Notes: generated by a model not told the origin, from the sequence alone. A stretch of 64,000 nucleotides of DNA from Sediminibacterium salmoneum NBRC 103935 (GCF_000511175.1 NZ_KI866530.1:2830670-2894669); one strand, 5' to 3'. Shown: positions 35,111-45,075, counted from the stretch's first letter. Numbers and translations are program-made.

Positions 35111-36742
35111 ATGAGATTCAATAAATTTATAACAGCTACATTCTTTTCCGCCCTTGCAATTGGCAGCGTAGGTTGTGAGAAAGTTTTAAATGAAGCACCT
35201 TACAATGCTTTTACAGACGAAAGCATATTTACAACACCAGAAAGGGCTACCCTTGCTTTAAATGGGGTTTATGACGCTGCGCAAACCGGAGGTCCTACAC
35301 TTGCTGGTCGAGGTTATCCTTTTGGAGCAGCCAATGTTCAGCAGGGAGACTGTCGTGGTGAAGACATGGTAAACGTTGCAGCTTTTTATCAGTTTACCTA
35401 TCAGGGCACTTATAACCCTACATCTGCCAACAATGTTGCTTTCTGGGATAATACCTACAACATGATCAATAAAGCCAATATTGCAATTGATGGCTTTAGA
35501 AGAGCAGGAGGGTCTAATATTATAACTCCTGCATTGGCTACTCAGTTCGAAGCAGAATGCCGTTTTCTGAGAGCATTGGGTCATCATGAAATGGTTACTC
35601 ATTTTGCACGTCCGTATCTGGATGGAAATGGGTCTCAGTTGGGAATTCCTTACAGGGATTATCCGGTTGCAGGATCTGCAGCATTGGATCGTTTGAAAAC
35701 AGAACCCAGACCTACTGTTGCTTTTGATTACCAGCAAATTATTGCCGATCTGAATTTTGCAGAAGCCAATTTACCGGTAACACAAACACTTGGGCCATTG
35801 AGAGCAACCCGTGGTGCGGCTATTGCCTTAAAGATGCGCGTAAGAATGCATATGGGTCAGTGGGATAGTGTAAGATTTGAGGGTAACAAATTAATACCAG
35901 CTTCCATCAATCCATTAACGCCAAGTGCAGCAACCAGTTTGGTGGGTGGATATGCATTGACAGCTACCCCTGCCGGTTCTTTTGGTTTGCCAGGTGGCAA
36001 CAGCATTACTGCTGAAAATATTTTCACTGTTAAGAATGATCCATTGGACAATGGTTCTGTAAACGGCGCATTGGCATCTCAGTATGGTTCAAGCGATCTG
36101 GCAGGTAGAGGATTGGTGAGTGTTTCACCCATTATCTGGAACAATAACCGCTGGCTGGCCAATGATTTAAGAAGAACCACTTTATACAGACAAGGCTCAA
36201 CCAATAACGGTACTTCTGTTGCAACTGGTCAGGCTATCATGACTACCAAGTACACTGACTACGTAGGAAGAGGAGATAACAATCCAATCATTCGCTGGGC
36301 AGAAGTATTGTTGATGCAGGCTGAAGCAGAAGCTCGGTTGTCTGTGGGTGCTGTTTCACAGCGTGCAGTTGATTTATTAAATATGGTACGTAACCGTGCC
36401 AGTGTGGCTCCTGCAACTACGCAGTATACCGTTTCCAGTTTTACAAATGATGAAGAAGAAATTGGAGCTATTTTATTGGAGCGTAGAATTGAATTGCTTG
36501 CCGAAGGAAAGCGCTGGGCAGATATTCACAGAACTGCCAGAGATCCTATTGCGAATTTAAGACCTGTAGGTATTCCTGCTAAAATTCCAAATGGTACAAC
36601 AGGTATGGGTCAATATGGATTTGGATTGGCTGTGAATGCAGCTCAACCTGCCATTCCTTACAGCGACTTCCGCTTTATCTGGCCAATTCCGGTTGGAGAA
36701 GTAACTCAGAATCCAATCATTGTTCAAAATCCCGGTTACTAA
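35111..36742 (+). CDS. SusD/RagB family nutrient-binding outer membrane lipoprotein
   Basis: A 543-residue SusD-type lipoprotein with lipobox SVGC (C22). It has the family's N-terminal EKVLNEAPYNAFTDESIFTT and the TPR-type helices around FEAECRFLRALGHHEMVTHFARPY. The C-terminal features are RWAEVLLMQAEAEARL, LLERRIELLAEGKRWADIHRTA (in part) and PIPVGEVTQNPIIVQNPGY. It caps the SusC barrel at the cell surface and binds its ligand. It lies between the susC gene and the DUF4397 gene in one operon. Confidence 0.94.
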   Translation: MRFNKFITATFFSALAIGSVGCEKVLNEAPYNAFTDESIFTTPERATLALNGVYDAAQTGGPTLAGRGYPFGAANVQQGDCRGEDMVNVAAFYQFTYQGTYNPTSANNVAFWDNTYNMINKANIAIDGFRRAGGSNIITPALATQFEAECRFLRALGHHEMVTHFARPYLDGNGSQLGIPYRDYPVAGSAALDRLKTEPRPTVAFDYQQIIADLNFAEANLPVTQTLGPLRATRGAAIALKMRVRMHMGQWDSVRFEGNKLIPASINPLTPSAATSLVGGYALTATPAGSFGLPGGNSITAENIFTVKNDPLDNGSVNGALASQYGSSDLAGRGLVSVSPIIWNNNRWLANDLRRTTLYRQGSTNNGTSVATGQAIMTTKYTDYVGRGDNNPIIRWAEVLLMQAEAEARLSVGAVSQRAVDLLNMVRNRASVAPATTQYTVSSFTNDEEEIGAILLERRIELLAEGKRWADIHRTARDPIANLRPVGIPAKIPNGTTGMGQYGFGLAVNAAQPAIPYSDFRFIWPIPVGEVTQNPIIVQNPGY

Positions 36743-36761
36743 TCTTTAAACTTAATTAAGC

Positions 36762-37556
36762 ATGAAACATACGTTTTTGAATAAATCAGGTTTTTACGGA
36801 ATGCTATTGGGGATCATGGCACTGGGTAGTTCCTGTAAAAAAGAATTGCCGGTTCCTGAAGCAGACCCAACTCCGCAAGCCTATGTAGCAGTTCATAATT
36901 TTGCTTTGCTGGCAGGAACTTCCTCCTCTGTTTTTGTTAATGGAAATCAACTGGCACTGGGTGGCTCCAATGTGGCATTAGCTGTAGGTGGAAGTTTGCT
37001 TGGAACCTATGTGGGTGTAACACCAGGTGCTATAACCGTTGGTGTTAGAACTTCAACTGGTACTACCAACTATGCATCCAGAAATATCAATGTAGAAAGA
37101 TTATCCTATACTTCTTTCTTTGCCTTTGATACCTTGACTGCCGGGGGATCAGCTAGAATGATTGCTTTGAACAATGACATGAAAGCTGCTGCTGCCGGAA
37201 CCAGTAATATCCGTTTCCTGCATTTTTCTCCGAATGCGGGTCCGGTGAATGTTAATCTGGTAAGAACCTTAGATCAGTTTGGGTTAACTGCATCTGGCAC
37301 TACTACTTTATCCAATGTGCCATATATAGGAGCTGCAGCAACCCCCAATGAGAGTGCATTGTCTGCATTTACCAATATACCTGCTGGCACATACACAGTA
37401 ACGGTTCTTTCCGGAACTACTTCTGTGTTAACAGCAACCATCAATTTCAGAGAAGGAAAAAACTACAGTGTGGTTGCACGTGGGTTTGCTCCGGGAAGGC
37501 CTGCTATCCCTGCAGGTCAGACTTTGGGCGCAACTTTACTGTTACACAATCCTTAG
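36762..37556 (+). CDS. DUF4397 domain-containing lipoprotein
   Basis: A 264-residue lipoprotein with lipobox GSSC (about residue 25). It is followed by repeated DUF4397-type strands such as AYVAVHNFALLAG, FVNGNQLALGG, IRFLHFSPNAGPVNVNLV and NIPAGTYTVTVLSG. These are Ig-like surface-exposed beta modules common next to SusC/SusD pairs in Chitinophagaceae. It starts 19 bases after the susD gene, so it is probably the third component of this uptake system, perhaps an extra ligand-binding surface protein. Confidence 0.85.
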   Translation: MKHTFLNKSGFYGMLLGIMALGSSCKKELPVPEADPTPQAYVAVHNFALLAGTSSSVFVNGNQLALGGSNVALAVGGSLLGTYVGVTPGAITVGVRTSTGTTNYASRNINVERLSYTSFFAFDTLTAGGSARMIALNNDMKAAAAGTSNIRFLHFSPNAGPVNVNLVRTLDQFGLTASGTTTLSNVPYIGAAATPNESALSAFTNIPAGTYTVTVLSGTTSVLTATINFREGKNYSVVARGFAPGRPAIPAGQTLGATLLLHNP

Positions 37557-37582
37557 TATACTGCCGTAGCACTCAAGATTAG

Positions 37583-37612
37583 AAGCCTGGCAATTTTGCC
37601 GGGCTTTTTTTT
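37583..37612 (+). terminator. Rho-independent terminator of the first Sus operon
   Basis: The arms AAGCCTGGCAA (37583-37593) and TTGCCGGGCTT (37596-37606) pair, with one G-U. The hairpin leads into a run of eight T (37605-37612), and lies 26 bases past the stop of the DUF4397 gene. Confidence 0.75.
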
Positions 37613-37852
37613 GGATGAATATTAAAAATTAGGCAAAAGCATAAGAATATTTTTTAAATATCAGGTCAGTTTTTAGATTTTTTTAATTCGCTTAGAGAGT
37701 TGATAATATTATTTAATTGTTAATCATTTTACTACGCATAAAAAAATACTTTATTAAGTAAGAGTTCGCCGTTTATCACTAACAGCTTAACAAATATTGG
37801 CTTTTAAGCTTTCTTTAACTATATTAGCACTCCAAAATTTAAAAACTGAATC
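37613..37852. other. Intergenic region between the two Sus operons
   Basis: About 240 bases of very AT-rich DNA follow the terminator. No open frame, RNA gene or repeat stands out. The only signal I find is a weak promoter for the second susC gene near its right end. Confidence 0.5.
37796..37827 (+). promoter_or_regulatory. Weak candidate promoter of the second susC-susD operon
   Basis: ATTG (37796-37799), a 20-base spacer and TATATTAG (37820-37827) give a partial match to TTTG-N19-21-TAnnTTTG. The position, about 25 bases before the ATG, is as expected. Confidence 0.3.
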
Positions 37853-40819
37853 ATGAGAAAACTAGTCACATTGTTTTTCAATGTGCTGTTATTTGCAGTG
37901 CTGCAAGTAAACGCACAGACAAAGACTGTTACGGGTAAAGTAACAGACTCGAAAGATGGTACACCACTAGCAGGTGTTTCCATTACAGTGAAAGGAGCTG
38001 CGGGTACAGTTACCCAGCCAGATGGCTCTTTCAAAATTGTAGTGCCAACCACAGCTAAGAGCCTTAACATTAGCTCGGTTGGATATACTCGTCAAGACGT
38101 TTCTATTCCTGCCAGCGGCGTTGTTAACGCTAATTTGGTTAGAGAAGATTCTAACCTTGATGAAGTAATTGTTATTGGTTACGGTACTGCCAAGAAAAAG
38201 ACAGACGTAACCGGTTCTGCCGTTCAGGTTAGCGGTGAGCGTGTTCAGGATCGTCCTACTGCAAACGTTTTAGACGCTTTGCAAGGTCAGGTTCCTGGTC
38301 TTCAAGTGTATAACAGTTCTGGTGAACCTTCTTCTACTCCTTCAGTAAGATTGAATGGTGTGGGTTCATTAGGAGCCAGCTCAACTCCATTGTATATTAT
38401 GGATGGTGTGCCTATTGATGCAGGTACCGTATTGAGCTTAAACCCTGAAGATTTTGAATCTGTTACTGTATTAAGAGATGCGTCTGCAACTTCTATCTAC
38501 GGTTCCAGAGCTGCAAACGGGGTTATTTATTTTACTACTAAAAAAGGTAAAGTAAACCGCTCTCAGATTTCATTGAACACTCAGTATGGCGTTTCTAATT
38601 TAGTTAAGCCTACTTTGGATATGTTCAATGGCTTCATGAACACCAAGCAGTTAACTGATTTCTGGGTTGCAACCGGATACCAAACACAGGCTCAGGTTAA
38701 CAACCTATTAAGCATTTACAATGCTGATACCAAGTGGTACAAAACTTACTATCGTGAAAATGTTCCTACCACTCAGGTAGACTTGAATATTTCCGGTGGT
38801 GGTGGTAAAACTACCTACTATGTTTCTGGTAGCTATTTTGATCAGGAAGGTCTTGCTTTCCGCTCTGGTTACAAGCGTTATACTTTGCGTACTAACGTAA
38901 CTACAACTGTGAACGACTGGTTCCAAATGGGAATCAATATGTTTGGAGGATATGATGAAAGACAAACCAACCCTTATGGTACAAACAGTACCAACCGTGG
39001 TTTGGCTTTATTAGCTGCTCCTTTCTATTCTCCTAATGACCCAAGCGGTAGACCTTATCCGAATTTGATTCCTGGTTGGGCTAGATACAATCCTGAATAC
39101 CTGGCTAACACCAACAGAGGAAATTCTAATAACCTTCAGTTTAACCCAAGTGGTTATATTCAGTTGAGTCCATTAAAAGGATTGACTATTAAAGCTCAGG
39201 CTGGTCTTGAATTCTACGATTTCAGAGAAAGCAGTGTAAGATTACCTTCTTTCATTGGATCATTGAACAATGGTGCGGTTAGTGAAGGTTTCACAAGAGG
39301 AAGTACAAAAACTTTCACCAATACAGCTGAGTACAAGTTCAGCTTTAAGAACAGACATAACTTTACTGCATTGGCAGGTCAGGAATTCATTCAAAGTGCA
39401 ACTACTGCATTTGCAGGTAGTTCTACTGGTCAAACAGATGATCGTTTGATTACCATTTCTGCTGGTCCAACCAACTTCTCTGCTTCTTCAAGCCGTACTG
39501 AATATGCATTCCTTTCTTACTTCGGTAGACTTAACTACAACTTAGATTCTAAGTACTTCTTAGATCTATCTGTAAGAAATGACCAATCTTCTCGTTTTGG
39601 TAGAGACTTAAGAGGAGCTACTTTCTACTCTGCAGGTTTCATGTGGAAAGCAACTAAAGAGCGTTTCTTAAGCAATATCAGCTGGTTAAACGACTTGAAT
39701 GTAAAAGCAACGATTGGTACTTCAGGTAACTCTTCTATTGGTAACTACCAGGCGTTGGCTACTGTAGGAAGTTCTTTGTACAATGCAGGTACTACTTTTG
39801 GTATTTCATCTGCGGGTAACCCATTATTGTCTTGGGAAACTCAGCGTCAGATTAACTTAGGTATATCTGGTACTATCTTCAATCGCTTGAACTTCGACAT
39901 TGAATACTACGATAGAAAAACTTCTAACATGTTGGTAAGTGTACCTTATGCATTTACTTCCGGATTCAGCAGTATTACATCTAACGTTGGTAGCTTAAGC
40001 AACAGAGGTATTAACGCTAATTTAAACTATGCTATTATTAAGAAGAAAGACGCAAGTTTAAATACTTACGTGAACCTTGGTTACACTACACAGAAGATTA
40101 CTGAATTGTTCCAAGGAAAGCAGTTCTACATCATCCCTAATACAGGTGTAAGCTGGGCTGTAGGTCAACCAGTTTCTTATTTCTATCCTATTTTCTCTGG
40201 AATTAACCCAGCTACTGGTAACCCAGAATGGTTCAGACCTAATGCTGATCCTAACTTGATTGTACAGACAAATAAGGATCCTAGAAATGTAACCACAGCT
40301 TTCAATACCAATGCTTTACAGCAAAACACAGGTATCAAGCGTTATGCGCCTTTAACCGGTGGATTTGGATTGAGCGGTAGTTACAAGCAATTCTCTTTTA
40401 ATGCAGACTTCTCATTTGCAAGTGGTAAGTACATGATCAATAACGATCGTTACTTCTTTGAGAATCCTAACCAGTTCCCTGGATTTAACCAGTCAGTTAC
40501 TGTATTGGATTACTGGAAGCAACCAGGTGATGTAGCTCGTTTCCCAAGATACGGAGTACAGTTTACTCAGTTTGACAGCCGCTTAATTGAGAACGCTTCA
40601 TTCATTCGTTTGAAGAACTTAACTGTAGCTTACAATGTTGCTAAAGATGTTTTGGCAAGAACTAAGACTATCACAGGAGCAAGATTCTTTGTTACTTTCA
40701 GAAATATCTGGACTTTGACAAACTATACTGGACCTGATCCTGAAGTTGATACCAACGTAAGTTTAGGTGCTAACCCTAACACAAGTCAGGTGGCATTTGG
40801 ACTTGGATTACAGTTCTAG
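37853..40819 (+). CDS. SusC/RagA family TonB-linked outer membrane protein (second copy)
   Basis: A 988-residue SusC-type transporter. It has a signal peptide ending NAQ (about residue 22), a CarboxypepD_reg-like domain (GKVTDSKDGTPLAGVSITVKG in part), and a plug with LDEVIVIGYG, LYIMDGVPIDAG and YGSRAANGVIYFTTKKG. The barrel ends in FGLGLQF. It is clearly related to but distinct from the first SusC, so this is not a recent duplication. The codons look biased towards a limited set (GGT, CGT, TTA, AAC), which suggests strong expression, though this was judged by eye. The susD partner follows after 16 bases. Confidence 0.95.
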   Translation: MRKLVTLFFNVLLFAVLQVNAQTKTVTGKVTDSKDGTPLAGVSITVKGAAGTVTQPDGSFKIVVPTTAKSLNISSVGYTRQDVSIPASGVVNANLVREDSNLDEVIVIGYGTAKKKTDVTGSAVQVSGERVQDRPTANVLDALQGQVPGLQVYNSSGEPSSTPSVRLNGVGSLGASSTPLYIMDGVPIDAGTVLSLNPEDFESVTVLRDASATSIYGSRAANGVIYFTTKKGKVNRSQISLNTQYGVSNLVKPTLDMFNGFMNTKQLTDFWVATGYQTQAQVNNLLSIYNADTKWYKTYYRENVPTTQVDLNISGGGGKTTYYVSGSYFDQEGLAFRSGYKRYTLRTNVTTTVNDWFQMGINMFGGYDERQTNPYGTNSTNRGLALLAAPFYSPNDPSGRPYPNLIPGWARYNPEYLANTNRGNSNNLQFNPSGYIQLSPLKGLTIKAQAGLEFYDFRESSVRLPSFIGSLNNGAVSEGFTRGSTKTFTNTAEYKFSFKNRHNFTALAGQEFIQSATTAFAGSSTGQTDDRLITISAGPTNFSASSSRTEYAFLSYFGRLNYNLDSKYFLDLSVRNDQSSRFGRDLRGATFYSAGFMWKATKERFLSNISWLNDLNVKATIGTSGNSSIGNYQALATVGSSLYNAGTTFGISSAGNPLLSWETQRQINLGISGTIFNRLNFDIEYYDRKTSNMLVSVPYAFTSGFSSITSNVGSLSNRGINANLNYAIIKKKDASLNTYVNLGYTTQKITELFQGKQFYIIPNTGVSWAVGQPVSYFYPIFSGINPATGNPEWFRPNADPNLIVQTNKDPRNVTTAFNTNALQQNTGIKRYAPLTGGFGLSGSYKQFSFNADFSFASGKYMINNDRYFFENPNQFPGFNQSVTVLDYWKQPGDVARFPRYGVQFTQFDSRLIENASFIRLKNLTVAYNVAKDVLARTKTITGARFFVTFRNIWTLTNYTGPDPEVDTNVSLGANPNTSQVAFGLGLQF

Positions 40820-40835
40820 TTAAGTATTTATCAAA

Positions 40836-42362
40836 ATGAAAAGAATCAAAATGAAAAGAATAAATTTAACTTATACAATTGCAGTACTGAGCTTAGTTAT
40901 TTTGCTTGGTTCCTGCCAGAAAAAATTGGACCTGTTTCCATTCAATGCAATAGAACTGTCTCAATCTTTTAAAACCGTAAAAGATGCATCTACCTGGAAT
41001 GGTGGTTTGTATGCAGACTTAAGAGGCAGAACTTACGGTACCTATATGTTCGCTACTGATGTACAGGCTGATCAATTAAACGCTTCCCTAGACTTTGGTA
41101 ACAGAAATGGTAACCCACACAGATGGGGCCAAAGCTTCTTAGCAGAAGATGGTTTGTTGAGCGGCGTATGGTCTGGATATTATTTTGCACTAAGAAACGT
41201 GAATGCTGCAATTGCTGGCTTTGAAACCATTCAAAGTAACAATCCGGCAGAGGCTGATTCTTTAAGAAGATACAAGGCCGATAACTTTTTCGCCCGTGCA
41301 CATTACTATCATCAATTGGTTCAGCGTTATGCAAAAGCCTACAATCCAACAACAGCAAATTCTGATTTAGCAGTTCCGTTGGTGTTAACTTATGACATTA
41401 ATGCCCTACCTGCCAGAGCTACTGTTAAGCAGGTATATGATCAGATTTTGGCTGATATTGCTGCGGCTAAAACCAATGCAACTGGTTCAGCTGCACGTAC
41501 CAGCACTCAAGGTGCAATGCGTGTTACACTGGATGCAATTTTAGCTTTGGAAGCTAGAGTAAAATTAGATATGCAGGATTGGGCCGGAGCTATCACTGCT
41601 GCAAATGCAGTGATTAATTCCAATCGCTACCCTCTAATTAGCACGTTGACCGATTTGAGAAATATGTGGGTAAATGATTTACCCAGAGAAGTAATCATGC
41701 GTTTAGCAGTTGTTAGAAACAATGAGACACCTAATACTAATAATATTTATTTAGGTTTCAACGCTGGTAACAACCGTTTTACACCTGATTTCATTCCTAG
41801 CCAGTGGATGATTGATTTATACGAAGCTACAGATATCCGTAAGGATGTATATTTCGGTGCAAAAGCTGTGTTGATTCAGGGTATTCAGTATCCAAACATG
41901 ATTCTAGTAGACAAGTATCCTGGTAACCCAGCTTTATTTACTACAGCAGCAACTAACTATCAGCATACTCCAATTTTATTCAGAGTGGCTGAAATGTATT
42001 TGATTGTTGCTGAAGCAGGAGCAAATGCAGGTGGTGCTTCAGCAATTGAAGCAACAACCCGTTTAAATCAGCTAAGAGCAGCAAGAGGATTAACTCCAGT
42101 TGTTGCTACCGGAGCTGCTTTGGTTCAGGCTGTTAGAGATGAGCGTACCAGAGAGTTAGCCTTTGAAGGTTTCAGATTACAAGATTTGAAGCGTTGGGGA
42201 CTTGGCTTTACCAGAAGAGCGCCACAAAATATCAATGCTATTAACGTAGGAGATAACTATGAAAGATTATCAGTACCTGCAAACGATCCGAAGTTTGTAT
42301 GGGGTCTTCCTACCAATGATATTTCAATTAATCCAAACTTGGTTCAGAACCCAGGATGGTAA
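40836..42362 (+). CDS. SusD/RagB family nutrient-binding outer membrane lipoprotein (second copy)
   Basis: A 508-residue SusD-type lipoprotein with lipobox LGSC, followed by QKKLDLFPFNAIELSQSF. Family helices include AEADSLRRYKADNFFARAHYYH-like residues (FFARAHYYHQLVQRYAKAYN), FRVAEMYLIVAEAGAN and RDERTRELAFEGFRLQDLKRWG (in part). It ends SINPNLVQNPGW as SusD proteins do. Two start codons lie in a tandem repeat (40836 and 40851); the second would give a more usual signal peptide. A strong terminator follows. Confidence 0.93.
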   Translation: MKRIKMKRINLTYTIAVLSLVILLGSCQKKLDLFPFNAIELSQSFKTVKDASTWNGGLYADLRGRTYGTYMFATDVQADQLNASLDFGNRNGNPHRWGQSFLAEDGLLSGVWSGYYFALRNVNAAIAGFETIQSNNPAEADSLRRYKADNFFARAHYYHQLVQRYAKAYNPTTANSDLAVPLVLTYDINALPARATVKQVYDQILADIAAAKTNATGSAARTSTQGAMRVTLDAILALEARVKLDMQDWAGAITAANAVINSNRYPLISTLTDLRNMWVNDLPREVIMRLAVVRNNETPNTNNIYLGFNAGNNRFTPDFIPSQWMIDLYEATDIRKDVYFGAKAVLIQGIQYPNMILVDKYPGNPALFTTAATNYQHTPILFRVAEMYLIVAEAGANAGGASAIEATTRLNQLRAARGLTPVVATGAALVQAVRDERTRELAFEGFRLQDLKRWGLGFTRRAPQNINAINVGDNYERLSVPANDPKFVWGLPTNDISINPNLVQNPGW

Positions 42363-42383
42363 TTGATAGGAAAGCTTATCATC

Positions 42384-42415
42384 AAAAAACCCGAATCGTT
42401 TGATTCGGGTTTTTT
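42384..42415. terminator. Bidirectional rho-independent terminator
   Basis: AAAAAACCCGAATC (42384-42397), a four-base loop and GATTCGGGTTTTTT (42402-42415) form a perfect 14-base stem flanked by A and T runs. It can end the susD transcript on the plus strand and the leftward thioredoxin-lipoprotein transcript on the minus strand. Confidence 0.82.
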
Positions 42416-42480
42416 GTTTGTATAGAAACCTGCACTTTAACTTTCTTGGTACAGCAAGGGACAGAATTGAAATAATCAGA

Positions 42481-43620
42481 TTATTTCAATAGCTCTTCTA
42501 AGGTCTTAAACAATTGATTACCTCTTAAATCAGAAGCAATTATTTTTCCTTCAGGATTAATTAAAACATTAAAAGGTATAGCGTTGAACTGATATAGGTT
42601 AGGCATTTCGCTTTCCCATTGTTTTAAATCGCTGATATGCTTCCAGTTTAACTTATCCATTTTAATGGCATCTAACCAGGCCTGCTTATCGTTGTCTAGT
42701 GAAACACCCAGGATGGTAAAGTTTTTCTTTTTGAACTGATTAAATGCAGCTACTACATTTGGGTTCTCCTTTCTGCAAGGACCACACCAGCTGGCCCAGA
42801 AATCTACCAATACATATTTTCCTTTCAGACTACTTAAAGAGAAGGGTTTGCCATCTAAATCGGGTAGGGTAATTTCTGGTGCGTCTTTGCCCAATAAAGC
42901 ATAAGCAGGTGGTGCTGCAGGTTGCTGTTTAGCACTAGCGTCGAGCATTGCTTTGATTTTATTTAAGCCGGAATGAGATTTGTATTTTTCGGCAGATTCA
43001 TTTACCAGGGCTTTTAATTCGTCGGGTGTCATGGTTCTGGAAGCCATACCCAATGCATAATATCGGGCAGCAGGGCTTTCGCTTTCATTGATAAATTTTC
43101 TAACCATTCCGTTCATTTCCTTCACTTTGCCATCTCTGTTTACCTGCATTACTTTCACCAGAGAATCGGTATTGGGTTGAGCCTTTAGAGAATCCAGCTC
43201 CATGAATACAGCATACAATGCAGAATCTTTTTTTCTGTAATCCTCAAAAAGGGTATGCATGGCTGCGGAAGCCGGAGAGTTTTTAACCTCATACACTCTG
43301 TATCTGGTTACATCCAGGTCCACTTCAATTTCATTGTTGTCGTTTACAATTAATACATCCGGACCATTCTCCAACACCAGTCGGTACAAACCTTCTTCTT
43401 TCGCAATTCCTTTTAAACTGAACTTGCCATCTGCAGGCAGGCTGGCAGAATCAAGAATAACAGGCTGGTCTCCTCCATAAGGCAGTTCCTGTAAATAGAC
43501 TTTAGGGGTAATGGCGTTTTTAATGGTACCCTTTACGGTAAACTCACCATATTTTTTTTCCTGACTACAGGCACTTAGCAGTAGTCCAGTCCCCAATAAG
43601 AGGTAAATGGATTTTTTCAT
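42481..43620 (-). CDS. TlpA/ResA-like thioredoxin lipoprotein with DUF4369 domain
   Basis: A 379-residue lipoprotein with lipobox LSAC (C18). Residues about 25-115 form a DUF4369-type beta domain (FTVKGTIKN, VYLQELPYGG, GLYRLVLENG). A helical linker follows, and residues about 240-379 form an AhpC-TSA/TlpA thioredoxin domain with FWASWCGPCRKE (C279, C282) and the cis-proline segment FNAIPFNVLI. It is probably a periplasmic disulfide reductase for envelope thiols or cytochrome c maturation. It lies nine bases after gatB on the same strand. Confidence 0.9.
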   Translation of the reverse strand: MKKSIYLLLGTGLLLSACSQEKKYGEFTVKGTIKNAITPKVYLQELPYGGDQPVILDSASLPADGKFSLKGIAKEEGLYRLVLENGPDVLIVNDNNEIEVDLDVTRYRVYEVKNSPASAAMHTLFEDYRKKDSALYAVFMELDSLKAQPNTDSLVKVMQVNRDGKVKEMNGMVRKFINESESPAARYYALGMASRTMTPDELKALVNESAEKYKSHSGLNKIKAMLDASAKQQPAAPPAYALLGKDAPEITLPDLDGKPFSLSSLKGKYVLVDFWASWCGPCRKENPNVVAAFNQFKKKNFTILGVSLDNDKQAWLDAIKMDKLNWKHISDLKQWESEMPNLYQFNAIPFNVLINPEGKIIASDLRGNQLFKTLEELLK

Positions 43621-43629
43621 AATGGAATT

Positions 43630-45075
43630 TTATGCGTTTAATTTTTGTTCCAGTAGTTGGGTAACGATTTTTGGATCGGCTTTTCCCTTACTCAATTTTT
43701 TTACTTCTCCTACAAACAAACCAATCAATCCTTTTTTGCCTTTCTGATAAGCCTGCACTTTATCGGGCATCATTTCTATGGCTTTATTTACCCATTCCTC
43801 TAATTCAGCAGTGTTGCTGGTTTGCAGCAGATTCAGTGAATTAGCCAGTTGTTCCGGATCTGATTCATTGTGTAAAAGGGCGGGCAAAAGTTTGGATGCT
43901 GCTGTTGAGAAATTAATTTTCCCTGATTCAATTAACTGAATCATTTCTGCCAGATTCCCTGGACTCAACCCTAGTTCGGCAATGGTTTTTTGCTGTTCGT
44001 TCATCAGCTGTTTTACAGGTCCAAGAATCCAGTTGGCAATCATTTTATATTGCGGGCATACATTTGCAGTAGCTTCAAAAAATTCAGCTATTGATTTTTC
44101 TTCGCATAACTGAGAAGCGTCGTACTCGTTCAATTGGTAGTTATGCTGAAGAACTGCATGCCATTCGTTGGGCAATAACGGCAGACTGTTTCTAATGTCT
44201 GCAATCTTTTCTTTCGTAAGGATAATAGGCGGCAAATCAGGGTCAGGAAAATACCGGTAGTCGTTGGCTTCCTCCTTTTCGCGCAAACTAAAGGTAATAT
44301 CCTTGTCTGCATCATAGCTTCTTGTTTCCTGTATAATTTTATTTCCGGCTTCCAGTTCGTTGATGATTCGGTTGATTTCGAACTCAATGGCTTTTTTGAT
44401 ATTCCGGATGGAGTTCAGGTTTTTAACTTCAACCTTGGTTCCCAGTTTTTCCGAATCTTTTAATTTCACAGAAATATTGGCATCGCATCTCAAGCTCCCT
44501 TCTTCCATATTACCGTCACAAACGCCAATCCATCTTACCAGTTTCCTGATTTCGGTTACATATTGCCAGGCTTCTTCTGCTGAAAACAAATCGGGTTCAG
44601 TTACAATTTCAATGAGTGGAGTACCTGCTCTGTTTAAGTCAATGCAGGAATCAGCATCTAATATATCGTGAATACTTTTGCCTGCATCTTCTTCCAGGTG
44701 TATCCGGTTTAACTGCACCATTCTTTTTCCTTCATCGGATTTAATAGGAATATGTCCCCCCATGCATATAGGATGTGTATGTTGAGAAATCTGATATCCC
44801 TTGGGCAAATCCGGATAGAAATAATTTTTTCTTGCAAAAAAACTTTCTTCTGCAATGGTACAGTTACAAGCCAGTCCCATTTTAACCGCCATGGTTACTG
44901 CTTCCTTATTCAGCCTGGGGAGGCTGCCGGGAAATGCCAGAGAAATCGGACTCACCTGCGTATTGGGTGTGTTTCCGAAAGCCGTGCTGTCTCCACTGAA
45001 CAACTTGCTTTTCGTGGCCAGTTGTGCGTGAATTTCAAGGCCAATCACTGCCTGGTATTTCTCTGGATAACCCAT
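43630..45075 (-). CDS. gatB: Asp-tRNA(Asn)/Glu-tRNA(Gln) amidotransferase subunit B
   Basis: A 481-residue GatB beginning YQAVIGLEIHAQLATKSKLFSGD. It also has NTQVSPISLAFPGSLPRLN, FFARKNYFYPDLPKGYQISQ (in part), RIHLEEDAGKSIH, DLNRAGTPLIEIVTEPD and SLRCDANISV. A C-terminal YqeY-like tRNA-binding domain ends KGKADPKIVTQLLEQKL. With GatA and GatC it converts misacylated Glu-tRNA(Gln) or Asp-tRNA(Asn) to the amide form. The start codon overlaps the alaS stop by one base (TAATG). Confidence 0.97.
   Translation of the reverse strand: MGYPEKYQAVIGLEIHAQLATKSKLFSGDSTAFGNTPNTQVSPISLAFPGSLPRLNKEAVTMAVKMGLACNCTIAEESFFARKNYFYPDLPKGYQISQHTHPICMGGHIPIKSDEGKRMVQLNRIHLEEDAGKSIHDILDADSCIDLNRAGTPLIEIVTEPDLFSAEEAWQYVTEIRKLVRWIGVCDGNMEEGSLRCDANISVKLKDSEKLGTKVEVKNLNSIRNIKKAIEFEINRIINELEAGNKIIQETRSYDADKDITFSLREKEEANDYRYFPDPDLPPIILTKEKIADIRNSLPLLPNEWHAVLQHNYQLNEYDASQLCEEKSIAEFFEATANVCPQYKMIANWILGPVKQLMNEQQKTIAELGLSPGNLAEMIQLIESGKINFSTAASKLLPALLHNESDPEQLANSLNLLQTSNTAELEEWVNKAIEMMPDKVQAYQKGKKGLIGLFVGEVKKLSKGKADPKIVTQLLEQKLNA

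Noticed and set aside
37613..37795. Possible small RNA or short gene between the two Sus operons.
   Set aside because: No open frame of useful length, no terminator of its own and no stable fold by eye.
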